Numbered from the stretch's first letter, positions 27,916 through 37,921 are shown. The stretch: DNA of 64,000 nucleotides from Lentisphaerota bacterium (GCA_015061685.1 SUWD01000004.1:111284-175283), one strand, 5' to 3'. Notes: generated by a model from the letters alone, not told the origin. Numbers and translations are program-made.

Positions 27916-29399
27916 TGCAGATCACCCCGGAAGATCTTTTCGGTCCGCTTCTTATCGCCAAACAGGGGAATTTGAAATTCATCCCCAATGCCCCCGTTTA
28001 TTCCGATTCCAGAAAGGTGGAAAAAGGAAGTATCTTTGCCGCTATCCCCGGCACAGCCGTTGACGGTCATGACTTTATCCCCGCCGTTTTGACCGCCGGG
28101 GTGTCAATGGTAATTCACTCAAAAAATTTGGGATTCGCTCCTCCGCAAGATATTCTCTTTTGTCAGGTTAGTGATGTCCGGCAGGCATTTTCATTGCTCT
28201 GCCGCCACTTTTGCGGCAATCCGGATGAGAAATTAAAAGTTTACGGCGTAACCGGAACCAACGGCAAAACCACCAGCGTATATCTGCTGCGGCATCTGCT
28301 TGATGCAGCAGGTCTCCCCTGCGGATTGATTTCAACAGTCGAATTCTGCGACGGGGAAAATACTCTCCCGGCAACCCACACCACCCCGGATCCCCAAACC
28401 CTCTATCCGCTGCTCGACAATATGACCGCCAACGGTATAAACGCCGTTGCCATGGAATTTTCCAGCCACGCTCTGGATCAAAAGCGGATCCACGGAATTT
28501 CTCTGCATGGAGCAATATTCACCAATCTGACCGGAGATCATCTTGATTACCATCAGGATATGGAAAATTACTATCAGGCAAAGAAAATTTTATTTACCTC
28601 CATGCTGGAAAAAAACGGTATCGCCGCTATCAATATCGATTCCCCGGCAGGATGCCGTCTGGCAGAGGAGTTGAGTTTTGAAAGACCCGATCTCAAAATC
28701 CCCACTTTCGGCAGAAGCGAAAATGCCGGGTGGCGGATATCGCAGGAAAATACCACTATCACCGGATGCAGTTTCATCCTCAGCAATGCGAAACAGGCTT
28801 TTCAGGTGAATTTCCCCCTCCCCGGAGAATACAACATCACCAACCTCGCCGGAGTCCTCACTCTGCTGCTCTGCGATAATATCTCTCCGGAAGCCATTGA
28901 CCGTGCTTTAAGTACTCCTTTGCAGGTCCCCGGCAGAGTTGAATACTTCCCCTCCCCTTCCGGAGCCCACTTTTTCGTGGATTACGCCCACACCGATGAT
29001 GCTCTTGCCAATGTCCTGGCGGCGTTGAAAAAACTCTGTACCGGGAAATTGACCGCCGTTTTCGGTGCCGGAGGCAACCGGGACAAGTCCAAACGTCCGA
29101 GAATGGGGGCGGCAGCCGCAAAATTTGCCGATCGCCTTATCATTACCAGCGATAATCCCCGGTTTGAAAATCCCGAAGATATCATCTCGCAAATCGTTGC
29201 CGGATTGCCGGAAAATACCGCCTTTGAAACTATCGTTTCCCGGCGGGATGCCATTGCTCATGCGGTGAAAAATGCCCAAAAAGATGATGTCATTCTGATT
29301 GCCGGAAAAGGGCATGAAAATTATCAGGTCATAAATGGGATCAAGCACCCGTTTGATGACCGGGAAATATTGAAACAACTAATAGAAAAACAGTTATGA
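27915..29399 (+). CDS. murE: UDP-N-acetylmuramoyl-tripeptide synthase (meso-DAP type)
   Basis: 494 residues. Adds the third residue of the peptide stem. ATP loop VYGVTGTNGKTTSVYLL, STVEF then THTTPDPQTLYPLL, MEFSSHALDQKRIHG, and C-terminal SDNPRFENPEDII. The DNPR motif is the marker of meso-diaminopimelate-specific enzymes, so the wall is probably Gram-negative A1gamma type. It starts at TAATG overlapping the murF stop by one base and overlaps the next gene by 4 bp. Confidence 0.95.
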   Translation: MQITPEDLFGPLLIAKQGNLKFIPNAPVYSDSRKVEKGSIFAAIPGTAVDGHDFIPAVLTAGVSMVIHSKNLGFAPPQDILFCQVSDVRQAFSLLCRHFCGNPDEKLKVYGVTGTNGKTTSVYLLRHLLDAAGLPCGLISTVEFCDGENTLPATHTTPDPQTLYPLLDNMTANGINAVAMEFSSHALDQKRIHGISLHGAIFTNLTGDHLDYHQDMENYYQAKKILFTSMLEKNGIAAINIDSPAGCRLAEELSFERPDLKIPTFGRSENAGWRISQENTTITGCSFILSNAKQAFQVNFPLPGEYNITNLAGVLTLLLCDNISPEAIDRALSTPLQVPGRVEYFPSPSGAHFFVDYAHTDDALANVLAALKKLCTGKLTAVFGAGGNRDKSKRPRMGAAAAKFADRLIITSDNPRFENPEDIISQIVAGLPENTAFETIVSRRDAIAHAVKNAQKDDVILIAGKGHENYQVINGIKHPFDDREILKQLIEKQL

Positions 29400-30445
29400 T
29401 ATCTTTGCAAAAATATTTATCGGATTTCTATTCACCGGACGATTATGCCGCTCTTGCCGCCCAGATGGAACGCTGGAAAATTTCCCGACCGTTGTCATCG
29501 GCAAAGATCCTCGACGGAACTCCGGTTTTCCGCAATACGATGGTCAAATACATGGTTCTGCTTGCCGCCGGAGCGGATTTAACAGTTTCTGCCGGTAAAG
29601 ATATTCCCTGCGATCCGGCTATTATCCGGATGCTGCCGGACTTCGGGATCAGAATTGCTGATGAAAAGATCCTCCGGGAAAAATTCGATGTTGTCGCCGA
29701 CTGTGCCGGCAGGCATATCAATGTTTCTTCACGTTGCGGATATGCGGAATTGACCCGTTCCGGATTGGAATATTACCGGAACTGCCGTCAGCCGGTGTTT
29801 TCGGTTGATTCCGGTATCCTCAAACGCTTTGAAACAAACCTCGGAACCGGAGAAAGTTTCGTAAGAGCAATGAATCAGCTCGGCTTCAACGATTTCAAAA
29901 ATAAAAAAATCGTCGTTTTCGGCGGCGGTAAAGTCGGCTGCGGAACTGCATTTTTTGCTTCTAAAGCCGGTGCTGAAACTTTTATCGTCGATACCAATAA
30001 CATTACTCCTCCCCCCGGAACAACTCTCGTCGCGGCACAAAACAAGTCTGACGTAATACAGCTGATTTCCGGAGCATGGTGTGTTGTCTCTGCCACCGGA
30101 TTGCCGGGGGTGCTGGCGGAATATGTCCCGCAGCTTCTGGAGAAGCAGCCGCTTATCGCCAATATGGGCGTCGAGGATGAATTCGGCCCTGTCCTGCCGG
30201 AAAATTGCGTCCTGAATCACAAACTGCCGCTGAATTTCATCCTCTCAGAACCGACCCGGATCAACTTCATCGATCCAAGCATGGCATTGAGCAATGAAGC
30301 TCTGCTGATACTTCTGCAGGGTAATGTAGCTCCGGGTATAAATCTGCCGCCGCAAGCTCTGGAACAAGCTGTCATCAATGATATGCGAAACTCCGGAAAG
30401 ATGAATAAGGAAATTGATTTGATCCTGAAAGGAAAATTCTTATGA
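29396..30445 (+). CDS. S-adenosylhomocysteine-hydrolase-like NAD-binding protein
   Basis: 349 residues, shorter than true SAH hydrolase (~420-470). The core LKRFETNLGTGESFVRAMNQ, then KKIVVFGGGKVGCGTAFFAS, corresponds to the SAHH substrate-to-NAD region (KxxxDN..GxRESLxDGI and GYGDVGKG). The catalytic Asp of that segment is Glu here, the Cys is Thr, and the Lys is shifted, so hydrolase chemistry is doubtful. It is sandwiched by 4-bp overlaps between murE and an SAH/MTA deaminase. It might act on S-inosylhomocysteine made by the deaminase, or be an oxidoreductase on a related substrate; neither is shown. Confidence 0.7.
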   Translation: MISLQKYLSDFYSPDDYAALAAQMERWKISRPLSSAKILDGTPVFRNTMVKYMVLLAAGADLTVSAGKDIPCDPAIIRMLPDFGIRIADEKILREKFDVVADCAGRHINVSSRCGYAELTRSGLEYYRNCRQPVFSVDSGILKRFETNLGTGESFVRAMNQLGFNDFKNKKIVVFGGGKVGCGTAFFASKAGAETFIVDTNNITPPPGTTLVAAQNKSDVIQLISGAWCVVSATGLPGVLAEYVPQLLEKQPLIANMGVEDEFGPVLPENCVLNHKLPLNFILSEPTRINFIDPSMALSNEALLILLQGNVAPGINLPPQALEQAVINDMRNSGKMNKEIDLILKGKFL

Positions 30446-31686
30446 AAACTTTACTTAAAAATGTCATCTTAAATAAGGCCGTCACCGATATTCTGCTGGA
30501 TAATGGCAAAATCTCCGCTATCGCCCGAAATATCGATTCACCGGATGCTGAAATCTTTGACGGGAAATCATCCCTGGCTGTCCTGCCGCCTTTTTACAAC
30601 GCTCACAACCATGCGGCAATGACCCTGCTGCGGGGATACGCCGAAGATATGGAACTTTTTGACTGGCTCAGCAATCATATCTGGCCAGTCGAAGCAAAAC
30701 TCTCTGCCGAAGATATATACATCGGTACCCGGCTTGCCACTATCGAAATGATCCATTCCGGCACCGTATATTTCAACGATTCATACTGGCACCCGGAAGC
30801 CGCTTTGCGTGCCGTGCAGGAGTCCGGCATGAGGGCAACTTTGGGCCTGCTCTATCTGGGAAATGTCTCCGATGACGCCAAAGCCGCCAATGCCGCCTTG
30901 ATCGAAGCTGCAAAAGGTGTCAGCAGAATAGATGTTTCCCACACCCCGCATGCAATTTACACCGTGGACAAAGCAACTTTGCAAAAGATCGCCAAAATGA
31001 TGGAATCCGATGGCAGAAAAATCCATATCCACGTTTCCGAAACCGCAAAAGAAGTGGAGGATTGCCTGAAAGAACATCATGCCACCCCGGTGGAATATCT
31101 GGATTCTCTCGGCTTGATCAATGAACGTGCCATGCTCGCTCACTGCGTACATTTGACCGATCACGACCGGGAAATCATCGCCGCAAGAGGTGCGTACATT
31201 GCCCATAACCCGGTTTCCAATATGAAACTCTGCAGTGGACTTTTCGATTTTGAAAGTGCTGTAAAAGCCGGATGCAAAGTTGCCATCGGCACCGATGGGA
31301 CTTCCAGCAACAACAATCTCTCTATGCTCGATGAGATGAAAATTGCCGCCCTGACCGCTAAAACCGTAAGCAAAGTACCCACCGCCGGAAGAACCGCAGC
31401 AATTTTCCATGCGGCTACCGCCGCCGGTGCCGGATTCGCCGGAGTAAATGCCGGAGAAATCGCCGTCGGTAAAACAGCAGATATGCTGTTGATCGACTTG
31501 GATCATCCGGTTATGAGCGGGAATTATGATCTTATTGCCGATATGGTTTACGCCGCCGGTACGGATGTCATCCACTCCGTGATCTGTGACGGAAATTTCC
31601 TTATGAAAAACAGAATCGTTCCCGGTGAAGCAGAAGTTACTGCCGCCGCCAGAGAAGTCTGCAGAAAAATAGCTTCCTGGAAATAA
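30442..31686 (+). CDS. mtaD: 5-methylthioadenosine / S-adenosylhomocysteine deaminase-type amidohydrolase
   Basis: 414 residues. Deaminates MTA/SAH (or a related adenosine). Family marks: LPPFYNAHNHAAMTLLRGYA with the HxH metal pair, LFDWLSNHIWPVEAKL, KIHIHVSE with the metal His, AMLAHCVHLTDHD, and AHNPVSNMKLCSG followed by VAIGTDGTSSNNNLSM with the metal Asp. C-terminal VGKTADMLLIDLDHP completes the amidohydrolase. It is coupled to the SAHH-like gene by a 4-bp overlap. A shared bidirectional terminator follows. Confidence 0.9.
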   Translation: MKTLLKNVILNKAVTDILLDNGKISAIARNIDSPDAEIFDGKSSLAVLPPFYNAHNHAAMTLLRGYAEDMELFDWLSNHIWPVEAKLSAEDIYIGTRLATIEMIHSGTVYFNDSYWHPEAALRAVQESGMRATLGLLYLGNVSDDAKAANAALIEAAKGVSRIDVSHTPHAIYTVDKATLQKIAKMMESDGRKIHIHVSETAKEVEDCLKEHHATPVEYLDSLGLINERAMLAHCVHLTDHDREIIAARGAYIAHNPVSNMKLCSGLFDFESAVKAGCKVAIGTDGTSSNNNLSMLDEMKIAALTAKTVSKVPTAGRTAAIFHAATAAGAGFAGVNAGEIAVGKTADMLLIDLDHPVMSGNYDLIADMVYAAGTDVIHSVICDGNFLMKNRIVPGEAEVTAAAREVCRKIASWK

Positions 31687-31725
31687 AATCTCCTGTCATT
31701 ACCGATCCCCCGGATGACGATACAC

Positions 31726-31760
31726 AAAAAAAAGCCCCACATAAAGCGGGGCTTTTTTTT
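31726..31760. terminator. Bidirectional intrinsic terminator
   Basis: 13-bp stem AAAAAAAAGCCCC / GGGGCTTTTTTTT with a 9-nt loop. It works symmetrically for mtaD (+) and rpsU (-), which converge here. Confidence 0.9.
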
Positions 31761-31773
31761 GCACTTGCGTAAA

Positions 31774-31941
31774 TCAGTGGCGACGCTGTTTGGCTTCGCG
31801 GCGTTTGATTTCGCTCGGCTTTTCATAGTGCCGGCGGTTACGCAGTTCTTTGAGGGTTCCCTCCTTGTCGAGCTTCTTTTTGAGCCGACGCAGTGCGCGG
31901 TCGATGACCTCACCTTTTTTGACGCGGACTTCGGTATGCAT
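31774..31941 (-). CDS. rpsU: 30S ribosomal protein S21
   Basis: 55 residues. It reads [18 protein letters not shown], then [20 protein letters not shown] and [16 protein letters not shown], a typical S21 sequence. AAAGGGGG lies 8 nt before the ATG at 31941. It is monocistronic, with its own promoter at 31987-32015 and the shared terminator downstream. Confidence 0.96.
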   Translation of the reverse strand: MHTEVRVKKGEVIDRALRRLKKKLDKEGTLKELRNRRHYEKPSEIKRREAKQRRH

Positions 31942-31986
31942 GGAATTCACCCCCTTTCAACAGATTAAAGCTACACAATATCTCTT

Positions 31987-32015
31987 AATATACAACACAA
32001 ATACTCTCAAATCAA
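31987..32015 (-). promoter_or_regulatory. Sigma70-type promoter for rpsU
   Basis: On the minus strand TTGATT, 17-bp spacer, TATATT, about 46 bp before the rpsU start. The -35 overlaps the last codons of thiN. Confidence 0.65.
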
Positions 32016-32639
32016 GTCCGGATATTTAAAAAACAGCAAAATCGGCATTTTCCGATCCGATTCAAGGGTGAACGGGGTTTGGATAACTTCATTGAGCGTA
32101 CCGGAATACCACCAGGAAAGTGCCAGATCTTTCAGCGGATACTTCAACCCGGTCGAATTCAATTTCGCCGCCGGATCAAAACTGAATATCGATACCTGAC
32201 TGCCGATCAAAGCTTCAAAACTTCCGCTCCCGGAAAAACTGCAGAAATACCCGGTATCCGTATATAAACGGCTGCCGGGGAAATTTCCCGAAGCTTCCGC
32301 AAATTGCCCAAGATTGCCCAAAAGGTGGTCTTCACGCATCCCGGCGGCACCAAGAACAGCTGATACCATCAGACCACGCTCAAAACAAAAACGGAAACTC
32401 TTTGCCAAATCATTGGTCTCCTGTTCAAAGAACTTCACCGCACGATCTGAAAAACGTGATTTCACCGCCGGAGATACACTGTCAAGGTCGCCGACGATCC
32501 AATCCGGTTCCCTGCCGAATGCAAGCAGTTTATCTGCCGCTCCATCACAGCAGACAACACACTCCGCTTTGACAAGCATATCCAAAAGTTGCGGACGGCG
32601 GGGGAACTCACCATCCGCAAGAATAATTACATCACCCAT
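32007..32639 (-). CDS. thiN: Thiamine pyrophosphokinase
   Basis: 210 residues. Converts thiamine to thiamine pyrophosphate using ATP. ILADGEFPRR, VVCCDGAADKLL, WIVGDLDSVSP and EQETNDLAKSFRF match the N-terminal catalytic domain (the usual form is QxxTDLxK; here QETNDLAK). The second half (RLYTDTGYFCSF, ALIGSQVSIFSF, STGLKYPL) is the B1-binding domain. It sits 7 bp after the last pseudopilin gene and may be transcribed with the cassette. Confidence 0.9.
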   Translation of the reverse strand: MGDVIILADGEFPRRPQLLDMLVKAECVVCCDGAADKLLAFGREPDWIVGDLDSVSPAVKSRFSDRAVKFFEQETNDLAKSFRFCFERGLMVSAVLGAAGMREDHLLGNLGQFAEASGNFPGSRLYTDTGYFCSFSGSGSFEALIGSQVSIFSFDPAAKLNSTGLKYPLKDLALSWWYSGTLNEVIQTPFTLESDRKMPILLFFKYPDLI

Positions 32640-32646
32640 CTTTTTC

Positions 32647-35600
32647 TCAGAGATAACTTATTTGCTGAATTGTCATCTTACCGGTATTCTGATCATGATA
32701 CAGCCGGACGAACATTTTAACTTCACCGGTGATCTCGTCAAAGTAAATATTTTTGTCCGGATCTTCCTCTTTCACATCACCTTCTCCGGTGTATTCCAGA
32801 TAGTCAAATCTGCCGGATTTACATTCCATAACAGCAATACCATCCTCAAGCTCAACACTCCCTCCATACGGATTTTCAAGCTTGCCAGCATCATTTACTT
32901 CAGTAACCCTCACCTGCTCACCGGCATTGTCCCGGATGCTCTGTGCAACTACCAAAACATTGACCACTGACGGTGTGGACGTCGTTGCACAAAGCAGATT
33001 GATCGTCTTGCCAATGATCTCCTCACGGGCAGCATCATTATCTCCGATTCCTTCATAAGTATTTTCAACATCCGGAGAAAATGCGTTCATAAGATTCCAA
33101 TCATGACCACTCTCCGTATAATCATAGTTGAGAAATTCAAGGCGGCTGCCGAATGAAGCTTTGCGATTACCGTCTGCCAGAAACTTTGTCACGATATTAC
33201 TTGCAGCATCTTTATCGATCTCACAACCGGAAGCTTCTGACGGCGGCGCCGTGAATTTACCGTCACTGTCACGGGTGGAATATTTGATAAATTCAGCCGG
33301 ATCTTCCGCATAGACCAGACCGCGGAAAAGAGCTTCAATAATATATTTGTCCAACTCCGGATCAAAATTCTGATATTTGTGCGAAAGCATATTCACATTG
33401 ATTTTGCCGAAAGTAACGATTTTATCCGTCATCTTGATCTGCATGAGGATTGCCGCATCGCCGGCGGCATAAGATGTACCATTGTTTTTCCACACATCGC
33501 CGTTGGCACTGAAATCAGCACTGCTGCTTTTCTGCAGATTGATCGTCTGCCACTTGACCCCGCGGTGGATGAAACCGATCTCCCACGGACTCATCATCGG
33601 AGCATTGCGGATAACTGCCGTCGAGATGAATTTGCTCCGCCCGGTTTCCGTTTTTTTACTGTCAGTTGACAGGAAAGTATAACCCGGCTCTTCTGCCAAT
33701 TCCATATCCATATTGCTGTTGCTGCCATTATTTTCCGGAGAAAGAGTATTATTGCCGGAGGAGTCTTTGTTTACTTCACCTTTGCCGGAATCAGAAATAT
33801 TCATAAAATCATCAACTTCTGAATATCCGGGCTTGATAAAATCATCAACTCTCTTTATCGCCGGAATCGACTCCCAGTCTCCCGGATTGAGGTTCTGCCG
33901 GGGATCATGGTTGCGGTAAGCTCCGAGAGTAAAACCGGCAACTTTACCATTGGCATCCGGTTTGAAAGTCAATGTTTTCTCACTGTTTGTCCACGAATCG
34001 ATAGCTACACTCAATACCGGCAGACTTTTGACATAATCCACGCCGATTTCCGAAGCAGTATCCCCATAACCTTTGCTGTTGGCAGTCAATACCGCCCGGC
34101 GGATCCCGCCGAAATCAAGGGTGCCAAGCTGAATTTCTTCAATATCCACTGAATCCGGAATACCGATGACCGGATCACTGTAAGTTACAATCTGATCTCC
34201 GATCTTCTCCTCACCGGTTATTCTTTTACCGACTGCATACTTAAATTCATCCAATGTGCCGTCTCCGCTGTCATCGATTTTGCTCCCGACGGTAACACCG
34301 GCTTTGAGTGCGGCATCACCTGCCGCCGAATCGAAACCACTGGCGGTAAACAATTCCGTACTGCCGGGATCTGTCATGGAAAACTCCATCGGACTGGTAC
34401 TGCCGGCATTATTATCGCACTCAAGCAACTGCCACAATTTATCATCTTTGGCAGAACTCATCTTTACCGGATATGGGAGAATACCATCACTGTTTTTGAC
34501 CTCAGCCGCCGAAAAAACCACCGGTTCAACGGCAGTCGATCCGCTTGTAGCATCGGCAGCCCCTGCCCGTTTCCAATTCTCGCCGGAAAAATTAAATGTC
34601 TTGCCCAGAGCATTTTTAATATTTCCGTCCGGAATTGCCGACATAAATTCAGATGCCAGAGTAACTGTATCAACTTTGAAACTCTTGGTCTCCTCATCCG
34701 GATCTCCGTCTTCAATCGGACTTCCAGTGCCATCATCCTTATATTTCTGAGTAGTCACCTTGTAGGAAAAAGTCACCCCGTTGAGTACCGCTTTGAGAAT
34801 CGTGAATGAAAAATCCGTCTTTCCGAAATTCACATAAGCACGCATGAAGTCATCTATTGCAAAATTTTCGTAAAGCGTCTTGCCGTTGACTTTCTCATCC
34901 GGATCAAAGGGATAAATGTTGCAAAGTTTAACGATCGGTGCAGCTTTCACGGCAATTCCGATCTTGTATTTCCCGGTAGCTGCATCCTTGACCGCCTGGA
35001 CAACATCAAGGGTTTTATCGCTGGGAACGATACCGAAATTCATTCCCAATTCATAGAGGTAGGGAGTTTTTTCATTGCCGGTATATTTGGGATGAGTGTA
35101 GGGATTGGCGGTGTCATCCATACTTTTGATCCAATCTGCCGCCGGGACATCCGACGTGGGAATACCATCACTGTCACAATAATCATTGAAGTTCGCCGCT
35201 ATCTGTTTACGCAGCTGTGCCAAACCGGTATCACCTCCGGCAATGTCCGTGAAAGTCCCGGCACTGCTGCCGATACGCCGCAAATATGGCAGACCATTGG
35301 ACATGCCGTCCTGAATATATGCCGCATCAACATCTCCACCGGCATCGGCATAGAGCATACTATCCTGCGTTAAAAGCTTGATCGCCTCTTCGCTGTTGGC
35401 TTTATCGGCACTGTTGATACCGAAACGGGCGTACCACTGGTCAAGTCCGGTGTAAGAATCATCTCCGGTATTCCAATTTACTCCGTCACCCAATTCAGAT
35501 ATGTTGAACCGCAGCAAAGAGTCTCCATCATCTGAATAAGTTTCCGCACTGATCCGGGAAACATTTACAATATTTTTGGACAAATCAAAGTCCGGAATGA

Positions 35601-36387
35601 ACCATCTCTCAACCCAACGCTGGATTTCAGGAGAAGTGCTGTCTCTGGTAACACCGTAAATCGTATCGTAATCACTTACGGTATCATCTGTTGAATCCAA
35701 TTTTGCTCCAAGATTGCTGAAAAGATGACCGCTCTCGCCATCGCCATAATCCAGAAAAACTTCGTCGATCTCCCTGCCCCAGCGGTGATTTCTCGGAACG
35801 AATCCCTTGCCATCCAAATCAATATGACCACGCAGAAAAACCGGTGCCATCAACTGTGCCGGAGAACCGATCACCTGCCAGGCGGCACGCCCGATGATCC
35901 GCCGGTAATCGCCGCTTTTGCCATTGGTGAAAAATACCCAGTTCCCCGGCCATCTGCCGCCGGCAAACTGCTGGTTGAATCTGGCTGCGGTCTGATAAGA
36001 GACCACACTGCTGCTGTTCGGCAGAAGCATCAACGATTTCTCGCCTTTCAAACCGTCGATAAATTCAAAAGAACCATCTTTTTCAACAGCACCATTTTCA
36101 TCGTATTGGGCAAAACTGAAAATGTTGTCAAAATTATCCGGCGGCACCAGATCCGTACTCGCTTTGGTAAACTGGTGGGAATAGATCATCAATGACATTG
36201 CCGCCCGGCTGACGGAGGATAAGGCAAACATACGGGATTGGGAACGGGCACTGTTGTTTTCCGCAACTTTCCGGTAATTTATCGAATTTCCCACAAATGC
36301 CAAGCCGATAAGCAGCAGCAGTGCCAGCAAACCGAGGGCAAAAACCAGAGCTGTACCGCTTTCGGAATTGTATCTGATATTTTTCAT
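32647..36387 (-). CDS. Very large minor pseudopilin (Verru_Chthon cassette protein A-like)
   Basis: 1246 residues. The N-terminal segment SGTALVFALGLLALLLLIGL is a hydrophobic stretch like PilX/GspK minor pilins, without the canonical FTLIE but with Gly-Thr-Ala before it. The remaining ~1200 residues are Asp/Asn/Ser-rich, with modules such as VIGRAAWQVIGSP, PYLRRIGSSAGTFTD, and a C-terminal GSVELEDGIAVMECKSG. Its size and position last in a D-B-C-A type four-gene cassette fit the Verru_Chthon A family. It overlaps the upstream pilin gene by 4 bp. A tip or exported surface role is inferred. Confidence 0.78.
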   Translation of the reverse strand: MKNIRYNSESGTALVFALGLLALLLLIGLAFVGNSINYRKVAENNSARSQSRMFALSSVSRAAMSLMIYSHQFTKASTDLVPPDNFDNIFSFAQYDENGAVEKDGSFEFIDGLKGEKSLMLLPNSSSVVSYQTAARFNQQFAGGRWPGNWVFFTNGKSGDYRRIIGRAAWQVIGSPAQLMAPVFLRGHIDLDGKGFVPRNHRWGREIDEVFLDYGDGESGHLFSNLGAKLDSTDDTVSDYDTIYGVTRDSTSPEIQRWVERWFIPDFDLSKNIVNVSRISAETYSDDGDSLLRFNISELGDGVNWNTGDDSYTGLDQWYARFGINSADKANSEEAIKLLTQDSMLYADAGGDVDAAYIQDGMSNGLPYLRRIGSSAGTFTDIAGGDTGLAQLRKQIAANFNDYCDSDGIPTSDVPAADWIKSMDDTANPYTHPKYTGNEKTPYLYELGMNFGIVPSDKTLDVVQAVKDAATGKYKIGIAVKAAPIVKLCNIYPFDPDEKVNGKTLYENFAIDDFMRAYVNFGKTDFSFTILKAVLNGVTFSYKVTTQKYKDDGTGSPIEDGDPDEETKSFKVDTVTLASEFMSAIPDGNIKNALGKTFNFSGENWKRAGAADATSGSTAVEPVVFSAAEVKNSDGILPYPVKMSSAKDDKLWQLLECDNNAGSTSPMEFSMTDPGSTELFTASGFDSAAGDAALKAGVTVGSKIDDSGDGTLDEFKYAVGKRITGEEKIGDQIVTYSDPVIGIPDSVDIEEIQLGTLDFGGIRRAVLTANSKGYGDTASEIGVDYVKSLPVLSVAIDSWTNSEKTLTFKPDANGKVAGFTLGAYRNHDPRQNLNPGDWESIPAIKRVDDFIKPGYSEVDDFMNISDSGKGEVNKDSSGNNTLSPENNGSNSNMDMELAEEPGYTFLSTDSKKTETGRSKFISTAVIRNAPMMSPWEIGFIHRGVKWQTINLQKSSSADFSANGDVWKNNGTSYAAGDAAILMQIKMTDKIVTFGKINVNMLSHKYQNFDPELDKYIIEALFRGLVYAEDPAEFIKYSTRDSDGKFTAPPSEASGCEIDKDAASNIVTKFLADGNRKASFGSRLEFLNYDYTESGHDWNLMNAFSPDVENTYEGIGDNDAAREEIIGKTINLLCATTSTPSVVNVLVVAQSIRDNAGEQVRVTEVNDAGKLENPYGGSVELEDGIAVMECKSGRFDYLEYTGEGDVKEEDPDKNIYFDEITGEVKMFVRLYHDQNTGKMTIQQISYL

Positions 36388-37247
36388 AATGAACTTCCTT
36401 TCTTTCCAAGCAATACCGCCCGGCGGAATGTATATCCATGCTCCATAAAGATCTCTTCTTTTTCCTCATTGGAAGCCTCCTGCCACAGCAGAAAACTCTC
36501 CCGGCTGTCCAGCACACGCAACTCAATATCAATCAGGTAAGGAGCAAAACTGCTGTCTTCGGATAAAGCATTGGACAATCCATCTCCATCTGCATTCACC
36601 GTGTAATGCTCCAATTTCAAACCGATGACATTTTCAATAATATCTGTCGCCGCTGCATAGGTCTTAACAGAATCCACTGTCGGTTTATCTCCACTGTCTT
36701 CAACGGCTTTAAAAACTTTATTGATATGAGTATTGGCTTGGGAAATAGATTTTATCACTTTATCACGGCGACTCGAATCCCGGTAGGTCGGGAAAAGCTG
36801 ACCGTAGAAGTTTTTACTTCCTCTGGCATTCTGCCCGGAATAAACGATCATCTGCAAAGTTCCGGCATTCTCCTGTGTCCCGTCCGGATCGACCAGACGG
36901 AATTTGACAATGTGACGGTAATGACCGCCATTGCCCCTTGCCATGCGGCTGATAAACCAGATCGAATCCAATTCAGCATCTTTGCTCCCGGAGTCATCAT
37001 CAATATTAAACGGATAACGCTGGGCATCATTGTCAGTATCAACGAAAACAAGTGTCTGCAACCGGGATGCGAGAAATTCCATCGCAGTTCTCGCTCCGGC
37101 GAAGGTGTCGGTTTTGCGTTCACTGCGTAACCAGATATTCTGGGCCCCGGAAAAAAGCTGCAGAGAAACAGCCAGCAAAATGGCAAATACCGCCATCGCC
37201 GCCAGTAATTCAACCAGTGTAAAAGGATTTTTGTAATATTTTTTCAC
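36384..37247 (-). CDS. Pseudopilin, GspJ-like (Verru_Chthon cassette C-like)
   Basis: 287 residues, GTG start with GGGGAG upstream. Prepilin motif FTLVELLAAMAVFAILLAVS with Glu+5; TAMEFLASRLQTLVF resembles the GspJ/PulJ region. C-terminal LLWQEASNEEKEEIFMEHG is soluble. It lies third in the pseudopilin cassette. Confidence 0.85.
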   Translation of the reverse strand: MKKYYKNPFTLVELLAAMAVFAILLAVSLQLFSGAQNIWLRSERKTDTFAGARTAMEFLASRLQTLVFVDTDNDAQRYPFNIDDDSGSKDAELDSIWFISRMARGNGGHYRHIVKFRLVDPDGTQENAGTLQMIVYSGQNARGSKNFYGQLFPTYRDSSRRDKVIKSISQANTHINKVFKAVEDSGDKPTVDSVKTYAAATDIIENVIGLKLEHYTVNADGDGLSNALSEDSSFAPYLIDIELRVLDSRESFLLWQEASNEEKEEIFMEHGYTFRRAVLLGKKGSSL

Positions 37248-37249
37248 GA

Positions 37250-37921
37250 TCAGCTCCCCGATGCAGTTTCTATCAACTGATATTTTTCATTGAATATCTC
37301 AAACCGGAAATATGATTTGCTTCTTTCCGCATAATCCACGTCTGCCGGATAACTGATTTCCACGATCAAGGGCAAAACAATATTGGCAGTAGAGATCTCT
37401 TTTACATTCTTCACTCCGGAACCGGTGTTATTCGTACCAGCCAAATTAAGATCCGGCAAATGTTTTATGTCCCCCGAACCGGGAATATCCCGGAAAGGAA
37501 TAAACAACTCATTGTTGAAATCACCATCTTTGTAAACCCGCACCACAGCAGCAAAATCCACATAAGGATCATCGACCGGACCGGAAAGCTGACGGACAAA
37601 ATAGTAACCGGCGGTCGAAGATTTTTTATATGTCCAGCCATCTCCAACCTCATCCCAATTTTCAGAGGGTTCATCTGCCAAATCCGAATAAGTTGGAAAA
37701 GTTGAAGCAAAATCCAAAGAATCTTCATCCGACTTCAATGCCGCTTCCGCCCGGATGTGAGAGATGACCAATTCAGCCATGTCGGCAATACTGTTCTCCG
37801 CCATAGCATCCCGGTGATTGCTCAAACCGGCAGGAAAAAGAACAAATACACTTGCCATGCCGACCGACAGAATAACCACCGCCAGCATGATCTCAACCAG
37901 ATTGAAATTGTATCTTCTCAT
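37250..37921 (-). CDS. Pseudopilin, GspI-like (Verru_Chthon cassette B-like)
   Basis: 223 residues from the ATG at 37921, preferred over the upstream start at 37942 because GAGGAG is about 7 nt before it and the upstream start lies inside the previous gene. Prepilin motif FNLVEIMLAVVILSVGMASV with Glu at +5 and no FT. A C-terminal beta-rich part (VDYAERSKSYFRFEIFNEKY) follows. Confidence 0.85.
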   Translation of the reverse strand: MRRYNFNLVEIMLAVVILSVGMASVFVLFPAGLSNHRDAMAENSIADMAELVISHIRAEAALKSDEDSLDFASTFPTYSDLADEPSENWDEVGDGWTYKKSSTAGYYFVRQLSGPVDDPYVDFAAVVRVYKDGDFNNELFIPFRDIPGSGDIKHLPDLNLAGTNNTGSGVKNVKEISTANIVLPLIVEISYPADVDYAERSKSYFRFEIFNEKYQLIETASGS

